A stretch of 61,789 nucleotides of DNA from an uncultured Prevotella sp. (GTDB taxonomy: Bacteria > Bacteroidota > Bacteroidia > Bacteroidales > Bacteroidaceae), in NCBI GenBank assembly GCA_934120735.1, contig CAKOVA010000003.1, positions 1 to 61,789 on the forward strand, in the 5' to 3' direction. Below, one piece after another: positions 35,497 to 44,572 of this stretch. The stretch's first letter is position 1, and each line of letters begins with the position of its first letter. The notes below the pieces were generated by a model that searched no databases, was not told where the DNA came from, and was given only the letters and a program-made list of their open reading frames with translations. A program made the position numbers and the translations under genes.

Positions 35497-36438
35497 TTAT
35501 TTTCGTTTCACGGTCAGCAGTACCGCTTCCATCTCACGCATCTTGTTGCGCTTACCCATTTCGGGCGCATAGACGAAGGCATCGAATACCAGCGACTTGC
35601 CGGCTACGCTGTCTTTGACGATGCGTCTCACCAACGGACCGCCCATAGCGTCGCCCACCATCTCCCACAGTCCACGCTGCAGTCGGCACGACTGTCCGCC
35701 GAATCTGACGTTTTCTTGTGTCATGGAGCGGGCCACGGTGCGCATATACATGCGGTCGGTCTCGCCTTTCATGTTCGCCTTCAGCACGCTGTCCATGCGT
35801 TCGGACGGCTGATTATCAATTCCGCTGAGTGTGTAAACGCACAAGTTCTGCATGCCCTGCGCCGTATTGTTGGACACCCAGAGGAAGTCTTTGCCCACCT
35901 TGTGGTAGGTCATATCCGCAGGTAGCAGCACCGTATGGTGGAACATCGAGTCGATGAGCCTTTCGCCTCGTCCGGCATGCTTTCGCTGGAGCTGGAGAAT
36001 GGCCGACAGATATTCGTTGGTCACCAGCAACTGCCTCACCCATTGTTGGTTCGTGGCGATGAATTGCTTCAGGTCTTCGGCCGACCCCACGTCTACATAT
36101 ACAATCAATTGCGGCTGCGCATGGCGGTCACGTTCGATGTGGAGCGAGGGCTTGCCAAGCCATTTTCGGTTCCACCTCACCACCACGACATTGCGCGCCA
36201 GCAACAACTTTCCCTTGAATCGAGCAGGCTCAACCTGTCGAACGTCGAACATCGGCTCACTTTGTGGCAGTGCCGGCATCGGCACCGACAACATGTGGTA
36301 CACCAAACTGTCGGCATCGCCAACCACCAGAACCTCGTAAGGGCGCGCCGAGGCAGGGGGCAGCGGGCGTTGTTGCTGCCGGCAGGCTGTTAAGAGCAGC
36401 ATGGCGGCAAGGCCAACTACCCAACGAAGCCTGCTCAT
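35497..36438 (-). CDS. DUF4837 family lipoprotein
   Basis: The 313 residues begin with a lipoprotein signal (lipobox LLTAC, Cys19). The mature protein follows the DUF4837 pattern of two related halves, with a PYEVLVVGD start and FLWVSNNTAQGMQNLCVYT in the middle. No enzymatic motif is visible and the function is unknown. Its ATG overlaps the rlmN stop region by 4 bp, so the two are co-transcribed. Confidence 0.85.
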   Translation of the reverse strand: MSRLRWVVGLAAMLLLTACRQQQRPLPPASARPYEVLVVGDADSLVYHMLSVPMPALPQSEPMFDVRQVEPARFKGKLLLARNVVVVRWNRKWLGKPSLHIERDRHAQPQLIVYVDVGSAEDLKQFIATNQQWVRQLLVTNEYLSAILQLQRKHAGRGERLIDSMFHHTVLLPADMTYHKVGKDFLWVSNNTAQGMQNLCVYTLSGIDNQPSERMDSVLKANMKGETDRMYMRTVARSMTQENVRFGGQSCRLQRGLWEMVGDAMGGPLVRRIVKDSVAGKSLVFDAFVYAPEMGKRNKMREMEAVLLTVKRK

Positions 36439-37466
36439 GCGCCAGCTTTTTTAGCCGTACTCAACAAGCCACAGGCAGCGAAAATGTCCTGCCCACGACT
36501 GGCCCGGATGGTGGTGAAAACACCATGCGATGTGAGATAGTTGCGAAAGTTTTCCATCTTCTGCTCGTCGGCACCTTTCAGTGGCACGTTCGGAATCTGA
36601 TGGAAGCGTATCAAGTTGACGCGGCAGTCCAGTCCACGCAGCAGGTCAATGATTCTGCGGGCGTGCATCGGCGTGTCGTTCAGTCCGCCAAAGACGATGT
36701 ATTCGAACGACAACCGGCGCTGGTGAGCAAAGTCGTAGCCGCGCAACAGGTCAACAATTTGCTCGATGGGCATACCTTTCTCGGCAGGCATCAGCATGCT
36801 CCGCTGTTCGGGCAAGGCCGAGTGTAGACTGATGGCCACATGGCAATCGCTCTCATCCAAAAAGCGTTTCAGCTTGCCTTTCACGCCCACGCTACTCACG
36901 GTGATGCGCTTGGGGCTCCAGGCATAACCATAATCGGCGGTCATCACCTGTGTCACCCTCAGCACGTTGTCCAAATTATCCATCGGCTCTCCCTGCCCCA
37001 TGAACACGATGTTGGTCAGCCTGTCACGTTCGGGCAGTGAGTACACCTGGTTGAGGATATCGGCATAGGTCAGATTACCTTCAAAGCCCTGCTTGCCAGT
37101 CTGACAGAACAGGCAGTTCATCTTGCATCCCACCTGACAGGACACGCACAGGGTGGCGCGGTCGTCATCGGGGATGAACACGGTTTCTACAAACTTTCCC
37201 GAGGCTGTTGGAAACAGATATTTGATGGTTCCGTCTTTCGAATACTGCGCATCGATGTGCGCCATGCAGCCAATTTCATATTCTTTGGCCAGCCGCTCAC
37301 GGTTCGACTTAGAGATGTTCGTCATCTCGTCGATGCTCGTCACCTGCCGCTGGTAGAGCCATTTAGCCATCTGTCCGCCAGCGAACGAAGGCATTCCCAA
37401 CGCCTGAGCCATCTCTTTGAGCTCGCTCAGCGTCATCCCCAACAGCTTTTTCTTACCAGTTTCCAT
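36435..37466 (-). CDS. rlmN: 23S rRNA (adenine2503-C2)/tRNA methyltransferase, radical SAM
   Basis: RlmN methylates C2 of A2503 in 23S rRNA and A37 of some tRNAs using two S-adenosylmethionines. The 343 residues contain the CxxxCxxC iron-sulfur motif in GCKMNCLFCQTG, the substrate loop FMGQGEPMDN, SSVGVKG, and VSLHS-like AISLHSALPEQRS. The catalytic Cys near the C-terminus lies in FAACGLL. Length is normal. It is the first gene of a pair with the DUF4837 gene. Confidence 0.95.
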   Translation of the reverse strand: METGKKKLLGMTLSELKEMAQALGMPSFAGGQMAKWLYQRQVTSIDEMTNISKSNRERLAKEYEIGCMAHIDAQYSKDGTIKYLFPTASGKFVETVFIPDDDRATLCVSCQVGCKMNCLFCQTGKQGFEGNLTYADILNQVYSLPERDRLTNIVFMGQGEPMDNLDNVLRVTQVMTADYGYAWSPKRITVSSVGVKGKLKRFLDESDCHVAISLHSALPEQRSMLMPAEKGMPIEQIVDLLRGYDFAHQRRLSFEYIVFGGLNDTPMHARRIIDLLRGLDCRVNLIRFHQIPNVPLKGADEQKMENFRNYLTSHGVFTTIRASRGQDIFAACGLLSTAKKAGA

Positions 37467-37512
37467 TTTTGATCTTGTTTGTTAAATCGCCACCTGCCCT
37501 TTGCTGAAGACA

Positions 37513-37578
37513 GGCTTCGCCGCTGCAAAGTTAGCAAAACTTGCTTTGCATTCTGCTCGCACTATCTTTGCAAAGGTA
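37513..37578. repeat. Copy of the promoter-like repeat near rlmN
   Basis: This segment shares AGGCTTCGCC, TTTGCATTC, GCTCGCACTATCTTTGCA with the tandem repeats at 21832-21990. On the plus strand TTG (37541-37543), 19 nt and TATCTTTG (37563-37570) form a full consensus promoter with no gene close downstream. On the minus strand TAACTTTG (37526-37533) and TACCTTTG (37571-37578) are possible -7 boxes for rlmN. Confidence 0.55.
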
Positions 37579-37859
37579 CACAAAAAGCCTGGAACATCCT
37601 ACACCTAATAGATAAAAACGAAAATTACAACCCAGATTCACACAAAAAATCTGCTGTTTCTGCGAATTTTGCGTGACTAAACAGCCAAAGAATAAATTCT
37701 GCCAAAGATGAAAAAGCGAAGATGGCAGATGTTGGATGATTATACCACCCTACAAATGAAACCTTTATTTGCGTGGAAAGCGATATATCACAACCCTACA
37801 AATTGTCCTTATTTTTTATCAAATTTATGGTCAAAATCGCCCAATAAAAAAGCACATTC

Positions 37860-38039
37860 TAGAAAAAATCAATAGGCTTACCAGGCACAAAAGAACGATT
37901 TGGGAGGCCTGAAAAATCGTTTTCAACTTTAAAAGGAGCATTTAATCGGGTAAAAAACATTTTTATTGACGCACAACAAGCATGCTATTGAGGTGCAAAA
38001 GCATGTGAATTGAATGCCAATAGCTATGCTTTTGTCGAA
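37860..38039. repeat. Composite element D: conserved block plus 22-bp array (three units)
   Basis: TAGAAAAAATCAATAGGC (37860-37877) is the inverse of the block at 22512-22529. After 96 nt come three 22-bp units at 37974, 37996 and 38018, all CAA-N11-TTG; the best are CAAAAGCATGTGAATTG and CAATAGCTATGCTTTTG. The order is inverted relative to elements A and B. The 37579-38481 gap shows no gene apart from these repeats and those at 38299-38405. Confidence 0.8.
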
Positions 38040-38298
38040 AAAGTGCGTGAATAGCGTAGGACGAGCAGGGATAAATGCGCATAAGAATCTGATTATCAAC
38101 AACATCCTAAAACCGCTCATATTTTTCGTATTTGCGCCTTACTAACCGTCTGATGGTAAAAACACAAAATATGGAAGGGTTGCTTGTCAAGATTATTCAT
38201 CATCCAACACGATGATGATTGGCATATTCTCGACGCCAACTTATCACTTCTTTGATAGTCAGAAAGGCGGACGATAAAAAAGTAGGTTGTTCATTTCT

Positions 38299-38405
38299 TT
38301 TTGTGGGCTTTTTGCACTATCTTTGCATAAAACAGGCTGCACCTCAGCAATTCAAACGCAGTTTGACTGCTTTCGGTTTGCGCTGTTTTTGCATAAGATA
38401 GGCTG
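38299..38405 (+). repeat. Promoter-like repeats upstream of the glycosyltransferase/SpoIID gene
   Basis: Two diverged copies of the promoter-like repeat lie in tandem: TTTG-N14-TATCTTTGCATAA (38300-38330) and, about 66 nt later, TGTTTTTGCATAAGATAGGCT (38384-38404, written here as TGTTTTTG plus GCATAAGATAGGCT). The ATG follows at 38482. The second copy shares a 14-bp identity with 21894-21907. Confidence 0.6.
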
Positions 38406-38481
38406 CGGCTCAACAATTACAAACAAGAGCACAAGCTTATCTCGCTCAGAAACCAAATCCGTTCATGTAAAAACCAAAATA

Positions 38482-41400
38482 ATGAGAGAAAAAATAGACT
38501 GCTTCCTACCGTGCGAAGACATCGCCGTGATGGAAAACACCCTTCACGATTTGCGACAGAGCAAGTGTGTACGACAAATTTATCTGATGGTTTCGGAACA
38601 GTTCACGCAGGAAAACGAAGTTCCTCAAGATTGTTCCTTAGTCCGCATCAACCGCCTCACGTCATCCGAAACGATGAAAAAAATGGCCCAATTGGCCACT
38701 GCCGAGTATATCCTGCTCAGCCTGAAAGCAACGCCTTTCACGCTGGGGTTTCATGCCATGGATCGATGGCTGCGCGTAGCAGTCGACGCTGATGCCACCT
38801 GCGTGTACAGCGACCATTATGTCAGCGTAGACGGAAAGCGGCATCCGCACCCCGTGATTGATTACCAGGAGGGGAGCATCCGAGATGATTTTGATTTCGG
38901 ACAGCTGCTGTTGCTGAAGACAGAGACCTGCAAGGCATTCGCAGACCAAGCCGACAGGGACGATTACTTATATGCCGGATTCTACGACCTGCGCCTCTTT
39001 CTCAGCACGCAAGGTACCATCTTCCACCTCGACGAAATGCTTTATACCGAACAGAAGGTGGACAACCGACTAAGCGGAGAGAAACAGTTTGACTATGTGG
39101 ACCCGAACAATCGGGAGGCACAAACAGAGATGGAACACGCTGCCACGGCACACCTGACTACTCTGGGTGCCAAGATTGACACCACGGCATATAACAGACC
39201 TGATTTTGAAGAGCAGGACTTCGAGTTTGAAGCTTCGGTGATTATCCCTGTTTTCAACCGCGAAAAGACGATTTCTGATGCTATTAAGTCTGCATTCGCA
39301 CAACAAACGACATTTCCTTTCAATGTAATCGTGGTAGACAACCACTCAACAGATGGCACCACCCGCATCGTACAGGAATTGACTCGCACTCACCAACGAT
39401 TGATTCATCTTATCCCCGAGCGCACTGATCTTGGCATTGGCGGCTGCTGGAACATGGCCGTGAATGACGAACGCTGCGGACGGTTTGCTGTTCAGTTGGA
39501 CAGCGATGACCTGTATTCGTCGCCCCAAACGCTGCAACGCTTAATAAACGCCTTCTATGAGCAAGGAGTCGCCATGATGATAGGCAGCTACCGCCTGTGC
39601 GACTTCAATCTTCAAACAATACCACCTGGCCTTATCAGTCATAGCGAATGGACAGACGAGAATGGTCCAAACAATGCTCTTCGCATCAATGGGCTTGGAG
39701 CTCCCAGAGCATTTTTCACCCCCCTGCTGCGACAGATACAGGTACCCAACACCAGCTATGGCGAAGACTATGCGCTGGGACTGCTCTTCTCACGCAAATA
39801 CAAGATTGGACGCATCTTCGATGAGCTGTATCTCTGTAGGCGATGGAATGGCAACAGCGACCATGATTTGAGCGTGGAGAAACAGAATAGGAACAACCAA
39901 TACAAAGACAGACTGCGCACATTGGAGATTCAGGCACGCCGACAAATGGTGAGCGGAAAGAGTGAAAGCATAGTGGAGAGCCAGTTGCACCGGTTCACCA
40001 ACCGCCAACTGGAGGTTTGGGAAAGCGCCCACCAGCGGTTCAGAGAACTCAAACAAGTGGAGACCCGACAGCTGCTTTTGGGCGACAACAGCTTCACTAT
40101 TCAGTTCAATCCAGCGCGAATGGTGTCAACGGGTGCCAAGATTGACCACAAATCGTTGGCAGCCCGCCCTTGCTTCCTCTGCGAGAAAAATCGACCGGAA
40201 GTGCAGATGACGAAGACGATTGACAAGGATTTTGAACTTCTTATCAATCCTTTCCCCATCCTGCCCGAACATTATACCATCCCACTTCGGAGGCATGAAC
40301 CCCAACAAATAGCCCCACATTATGCGGAAATATACAAGCTGCTGGATGATTTTCCAGAGTTGATGGTGTTCTACAACGGTCCTCGATGTGGTGCATCGGC
40401 TCCCGATCATGCCCATTTCCAAGGCGGCAGCAGCGGCGTCCTGCCTCTTCAGCAGGCATGGCAACGGCTTGCACACTCCTTAGAGCCTGTGATATCGCTG
40501 AGTGAAGACGACCAGTTGTCAGTGGTCAAGGCATATCCTTGCCACGCTTTCGCTATCAAGTGCCGCTCAGCCAAGGCAGGTGAAAAGCTCTTCCACAAAC
40601 TGTATCGGGCCCTTCCCCTGCACGAAGGTGACACGGAACCCATGATGAACATCGTGGCTTGGCGGCAGGTTGACGACTATATTTCGGTGGTGTTCCCAAG
40701 AAAGAAGCACCGCCCCGATTGCTATTTCGCCGAGGGGGCAGACCAAATGCTCATCAGTCCCGGCGCCTTAGACATGGCCGGACTAATTATCACGCCTCGG
40801 AAAGAAGACTTTGAACGGCTCACGGCCGGACAACTCGATCACATTCTGTGCGAGATGAGCATCACCCAACAGGACATGCAACAAGTGTTGGACCGCCTGG
40901 CGAAAGCCTCAAGCACCAATCAGCCCACCTTCACAACCATTGAGAATCATCAAGAACCCAGCGTGTCGGTAGGAATCGTCAGCGCAGAGGAGATACGTTT
41001 CACACTCAACAAGCCCTATCTGGCCAAAGGAGAGGTGGTGTCGGGCGAACAAACGGTGCGCTTCCACGAAGGCGGTATTGGGTGGAACGGTAACACCTAC
41101 CGTGAGTTGACGTTCACGCCCCATCAAGCTGGCGCATCGTTCACGCTCGATGACGTGACCATCGGCGTCAACTTCCACTGGGAACGCAAAGAGTCGCAGA
41201 CCTTCCCAGGTGTGCTGCGCCTCATCGTGGACAGCGAGAAGATATGCGCCATCAATGAGCTGCCGGTAGAAACCTACCTTGAGAGCGTCATCTCCAGCGA
41301 GATGAGCGCTACAGCCTCGCTTGAACTACTGAAGGCACATGCCGTCATCTCACGCAGCTGGCTGCTGGCTCAAATGGAGAAACGCCGCAGCCTGAAAGAG

Positions 41401-42276
41401 TCGGCGAACAGCTTCTTCTCGTTCATCCGGAAAGACGACGAGCTGATTAAGTGGTACGACCGCGAAGATCACACGCTCTTCGACGTGTGCGCAGACGACC
41501 ATTGTCAGCGATATCAGGGCATCACAAAGGAAACAAGTCCAAACGTGGCCACTGCCATCCGCCGCACACGAGGGCAGATTCTGATGTCGGAGGGCGAGAT
41601 ATGTGATGCCCGCTTCAGCAAATGTTGTGGCGGCATCAGCGAAGAATATGAGTATTGTTGGGAGGACGAGCATAAATCTTATTTGGAGGCCATACGTGAC
41701 AACCGCCAACAACTGGAAGGAAGAGCCGAGCCGCTCATCGACCTAACGGTAGAGAAGAATGCCGAGAAATGGATACGTTCGGCACCCGAAGCCTTCTGCC
41801 ACACCACCGACAATAAGATTCTCTCGCAGGTGTTGAACGACTATGACCAAGAAACGGCTGACTTCTATCGATGGAAAGTGAGCTATACCCAAGCGGAACT
41901 GAAAGCGCTCATCGAGCAGAAGACGAACATGACCTTTGGTGATATTCTGGACTTGGTGCCGCTGGAGCGAGGCAAGAGCGGACGCATATCCCGCCTGAAA
42001 ATCGTTGGCAGCGAGCTGACCTTCACCATCGGCAAGGAATTGGAGATAAGAAGAACGCTGTCGGAATCGCATTTATACAGTTCGGCTTTCGTGGTTGACA
42101 AGGAGGATGTGGTTGATGGCGTACCCCAAAAGTTTGTCCTTACCGGAGCTGGATGGGGTCACGGCGTGGGACTTTGTCAGATTGGTGCCGCCGTGATGGG
42201 TGAAGATGGATATGGCTACGATGAGATATTGACCCACTATTACCACCACGCCACCATCGAGAAACTGTACAAATAA
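38482..42276 (+). CDS. Fusion: glycosyltransferase / DUF4922 HIT-like / SpoIID domains
   Basis: Starting at 38482 gives 1264 residues; the longer frame runs through repeat DNA. Residues about 1-240 look like a degenerate GT-A domain. Residues 250-480 are a GT2 domain (SVIIPVFNREKTI, VVDNHSTDG, QLDSDDLY). Residues about 490-790 are DUF4922, related to HIT/GalT phosphorylases, with RPCFLCEKNRPE and PDHAHFQGG (about 641). Residues 830-1264 are SpoIID/LytB-like, with ISSEMSATASLELLKAHA and GWGHGVGLCQIGA. There is no signal peptide, odd for SpoIID, which acts on peptidoglycan. An AmpG-like transporter follows. A role in wall-sugar turnover is inference. Confidence 0.88.
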   Translation: MREKIDCFLPCEDIAVMENTLHDLRQSKCVRQIYLMVSEQFTQENEVPQDCSLVRINRLTSSETMKKMAQLATAEYILLSLKATPFTLGFHAMDRWLRVAVDADATCVYSDHYVSVDGKRHPHPVIDYQEGSIRDDFDFGQLLLLKTETCKAFADQADRDDYLYAGFYDLRLFLSTQGTIFHLDEMLYTEQKVDNRLSGEKQFDYVDPNNREAQTEMEHAATAHLTTLGAKIDTTAYNRPDFEEQDFEFEASVIIPVFNREKTISDAIKSAFAQQTTFPFNVIVVDNHSTDGTTRIVQELTRTHQRLIHLIPERTDLGIGGCWNMAVNDERCGRFAVQLDSDDLYSSPQTLQRLINAFYEQGVAMMIGSYRLCDFNLQTIPPGLISHSEWTDENGPNNALRINGLGAPRAFFTPLLRQIQVPNTSYGEDYALGLLFSRKYKIGRIFDELYLCRRWNGNSDHDLSVEKQNRNNQYKDRLRTLEIQARRQMVSGKSESIVESQLHRFTNRQLEVWESAHQRFRELKQVETRQLLLGDNSFTIQFNPARMVSTGAKIDHKSLAARPCFLCEKNRPEVQMTKTIDKDFELLINPFPILPEHYTIPLRRHEPQQIAPHYAEIYKLLDDFPELMVFYNGPRCGASAPDHAHFQGGSSGVLPLQQAWQRLAHSLEPVISLSEDDQLSVVKAYPCHAFAIKCRSAKAGEKLFHKLYRALPLHEGDTEPMMNIVAWRQVDDYISVVFPRKKHRPDCYFAEGADQMLISPGALDMAGLIITPRKEDFERLTAGQLDHILCEMSITQQDMQQVLDRLAKASSTNQPTFTTIENHQEPSVSVGIVSAEEIRFTLNKPYLAKGEVVSGEQTVRFHEGGIGWNGNTYRELTFTPHQAGASFTLDDVTIGVNFHWERKESQTFPGVLRLIVDSEKICAINELPVETYLESVISSEMSATASLELLKAHAVISRSWLLAQMEKRRSLKESANSFFSFIRKDDELIKWYDREDHTLFDVCADDHCQRYQGITKETSPNVATAIRRTRGQILMSEGEICDARFSKCCGGISEEYEYCWEDEHKSYLEAIRDNRQQLEGRAEPLIDLTVEKNAEKWIRSAPEAFCHTTDNKILSQVLNDYDQETADFYRWKVSYTQAELKALIEQKTNMTFGDILDLVPLERGKSGRISRLKIVGSELTFTIGKELEIRRTLSESHLYSSAFVVDKEDVVDGVPQKFVLTGAGWGHGVGLCQIGAAVMGEDGYGYDEILTHYYHHATIEKLYK

Positions 42277-42289
42277 CAGCAAGTAAACA

Positions 42290-42473
42290 GGAGTTAATGG
42301 AAGTAAGCTGGAGTTAATAGGAGTTATTGGGAGTTTATTGGGGTAAGCAGACAAATGCCTGTTTGGTAGGGAAACATCACTAAGTACCCGCTACATCGAA
42401 CTATATAATATAAGGTAACGCCCGATAACTCCAGTTAACTCACACTAACTCCCCTTAACTCCCAATAAGAACT
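42290..42473. repeat. 10-bp tandem repeats in inverted blocks
   Basis: Six 10-bp units of the GGAGTTAATG type (42290-42349) are followed 74 bp later by about five units of the inverse type, such as CTTAACTCCC (42424-42473). The two blocks could pair imperfectly. They fill the gap between the fusion gene and the MFS gene. Confidence 0.85.
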
Positions 42474-42504
42474 ACCAGAAACGAAAAGCTCCAATCAACT
42501 CGAG

Positions 42505-43809
42505 ATGATAAAGATCAGCCATCACCTATTCAACTCTCCTATTGACCTCAACCACGAAGTTAAGGTTCCCTGGAAGTGGATGCCAACGTTGTACCTCTTC
42601 AAGGGGCTCACGTTTGTGATGCTGTTCTATTTTCCACTCGTGATTTTCAAGCGAATGGGACTCGACAACGGATCGGCAACCTTCTTCATCGCCTGGTTGA
42701 TGTTGCCCGTCGCCATGCGTCCTGTGCTGTCCATTTTCGTACAGACGGGCCACCGCAACCGCCTATGGATACTGCTTTCTGAAGCACTAATCATCCTCTC
42801 CATTGCTGGCATGGCGCATGCTCTGAAAAGCACGTGGTGGCAGGAAGGCAGCATCATGTGCCTCGGGTTGATGGCCATTGCGCATGTTTTTCACGACATC
42901 GCCATCGACAAATTCAGTCTGCAGGCCATCAAGCACCACCGCACTTCGTCGCTTCGTCTCTTCAAACTGACGTTCTACCTACTGTCCATGCTGTTGGTGT
43001 TGGGCATCATCGTGATGATAGGCGGCAACCTTGAGGTGGTGAATAGAAGCATTCGCAGTTCATGGAGCACGGCATGCTACTGCCTCTGCGGCATTCTTGC
43101 CGTCGTACTGCTGTGGCATATCTTCATGATACCACGGTCGGGTGCCGACGACAGAGAGCGAAAGATACGAGTGTCTGACATGTTCTATGCCTGCCTGAAC
43201 ACCAGCGCCGACCTCATCCGAACCCCGAGTTCGTGGCCGGGCATTCTCTTCCTAAGCATGTTTCTGCTGACCTGTACGTTGCTCACGCCCGTTTCCATCC
43301 AGTTCATGCTCGACTTAGGAAGTAGCGGCGGACTGGCACTGTCGCCCCAAGAGTTTGGCTATGTACAAGGAACGGTGGCCGTCTTCGGACTTATCATCGG
43401 TGGCATGCTGGGCATCTGGCTTCTTCGAAAAGTTGGATTCAGCAATACACTCCCCCTCATGGCGTTTGCCACATGCATTCCACCACTCTTCTACATTTAT
43501 CTCAGCTATGCCCTACCCACGAACATTGGTTGGATTGCGTGCTGCGCATTCATCACTCAAATGGCCTGTGGATTCGGCTCATGCGCCTATCTGCATTACC
43601 TTGTTTATTACAGTGAGGTAAAACGAGTGTCCACCTATGCCCTGTGCATGTCACTGGTCACGGTGTCTACCATGATTCCCATGATGCTGTCCGGCTCGCT
43701 TCAGCAAGCCCTTGGCTATCGTAGTTTCTTCATTCTCACCACCCTTTTGGGCATCTGTACCCTCATCACATCGGCCTTGGTGATGATGGATAAGGAACTG
43801 AAAGGATGA
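42505..43809 (+). CDS. MFS transporter, AmpG-like
   Basis: The 434-residue protein has about twelve membrane helices and the general layout of AmpG permeases, which import anhydro-muropeptides. Supporting features are the early GLTFVMLFYFPLVIFKRMG and AHVFHDIAIDKF, where AmpG-type proteins carry an Asp-rich helix motif. Assignment to muropeptide transport is a family-level inference, helped by the SpoIID-containing gene 228 bp upstream on the same strand. It could instead carry another sugar. Confidence 0.75.
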   Translation: MIKISHHLFNSPIDLNHEVKVPWKWMPTLYLFKGLTFVMLFYFPLVIFKRMGLDNGSATFFIAWLMLPVAMRPVLSIFVQTGHRNRLWILLSEALIILSIAGMAHALKSTWWQEGSIMCLGLMAIAHVFHDIAIDKFSLQAIKHHRTSSLRLFKLTFYLLSMLLVLGIIVMIGGNLEVVNRSIRSSWSTACYCLCGILAVVLLWHIFMIPRSGADDRERKIRVSDMFYACLNTSADLIRTPSSWPGILFLSMFLLTCTLLTPVSIQFMLDLGSSGGLALSPQEFGYVQGTVAVFGLIIGGMLGIWLLRKVGFSNTLPLMAFATCIPPLFYIYLSYALPTNIGWIACCAFITQMACGFGSCAYLHYLVYYSEVKRVSTYALCMSLVTVSTMIPMMLSGSLQQALGYRSFFILTTLLGICTLITSALVMMDKELKG

Positions 43810-43881
43810 GGAAAACAAGCAAACTGAATAGAAAACCATTCGACAATGAATACCTGCAGCGATATTTTCCGAACACGAGTA

Positions 43882-43911
43882 TTGTAAAAACAGAAAAAAC
43901 ATGTAAGTTTG
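43882..43911 (+). promoter_or_regulatory. Promoter of the ECF sigma factor gene
   Basis: TTG (43882-43884), 19-nt spacer and TAAGTTTG (43904-43911) match the Bacteroidetes consensus. The leader is about 68 nt. It is a housekeeping-type promoter. Confidence 0.65.
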
Positions 43912-43985
43912 CACCAGCTTCTTGTGCCGCTGAGATTGGTTCGAGAAATTAAACTTGTCTACACTGACGCAATCTAACGTATGAA

Positions 43986-44537
43986 ATGACATTATCTGAA
44001 TACCGCTTATATTTCAGACAGTTTTATCCCTCATTGCTGCTCTACGCCACCCGGCTGCTGGTTCATGATGGCATGGAGGACGTTGTTCAGGACGCGTTTG
44101 TTGACCTGTGGCACCGACGCAATGCGATGGACGACGCGGCTCACATCAAGTCATTCCTCTATCGTGCCGTGTACACCAAGTCGCTCAATGTCATCAAGCA
44201 CAGACATGTGGTGAGCGGCTATGCTGCCGAGTGTAGTGCCCTGGAGGCGATGCGACTGGCGTACTACGACCCCGGCAGCAATCAGGTTGACATGGACTTG
44301 GAGAATCAAGAGCTGCGGGAGAAGATTGACGCGGCCATCGATGAGCTGCCCGACAAACGAAGACAGATATTCAAGATGAGCTATCTGCACGGCATGAGCA
44401 ACAAGGAAATAGCCCAAGTAATGGACATCTCAGTTCGCACGGTCGAAGCCCAGCTCTACAAGGCCTTGAAGTATCTACGCCATCGTTTGGAGAATCTCGT
44501 GCTGTTGTTGTTGATGTTAATATTTGTTTATGGGTAA
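43986..44537 (+). CDS. ECF (sigma-70 family) RNA polymerase sigma factor
   Basis: The 183 residues carry sigma region 2 (about 14-80, with VQDAFVDLWHRR) and region 4 (about 120-170, with MSNKEIAQVMDISVRTVEAQ). It is of the FecI/SusCD-associated class, kept inactive by the membrane anti-sigma encoded 35 bp downstream. A hydrophobic tail LLLLMLIFVYG ends the protein. It should activate the susC promoter when glycan binds the STN-containing SusC. Confidence 0.93.
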   Translation: MTLSEYRLYFRQFYPSLLLYATRLLVHDGMEDVVQDAFVDLWHRRNAMDDAAHIKSFLYRAVYTKSLNVIKHRHVVSGYAAECSALEAMRLAYYDPGSNQVDMDLENQELREKIDAAIDELPDKRRQIFKMSYLHGMSNKEIAQVMDISVRTVEAQLYKALKYLRHRLENLVLLLLMLIFVYG

Positions 44538-44572
44538 GTTGTTTTAGCTGCTCAGTTGTATTATATATAGGA

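Noticed and set aside
37479..37676. 65-codon plus-strand frame after the promoter-like repeat near rlmN
   Set aside because: It overlaps repeat DNA, has no family features, and its start precedes the predicted transcript start.
38287..38481. N-terminal extension of the 1264-residue fusion protein
   Set aside because: The extra 65 codons translate tandem promoter-like repeats; the family-like sequence begins at the ATG at 38482.
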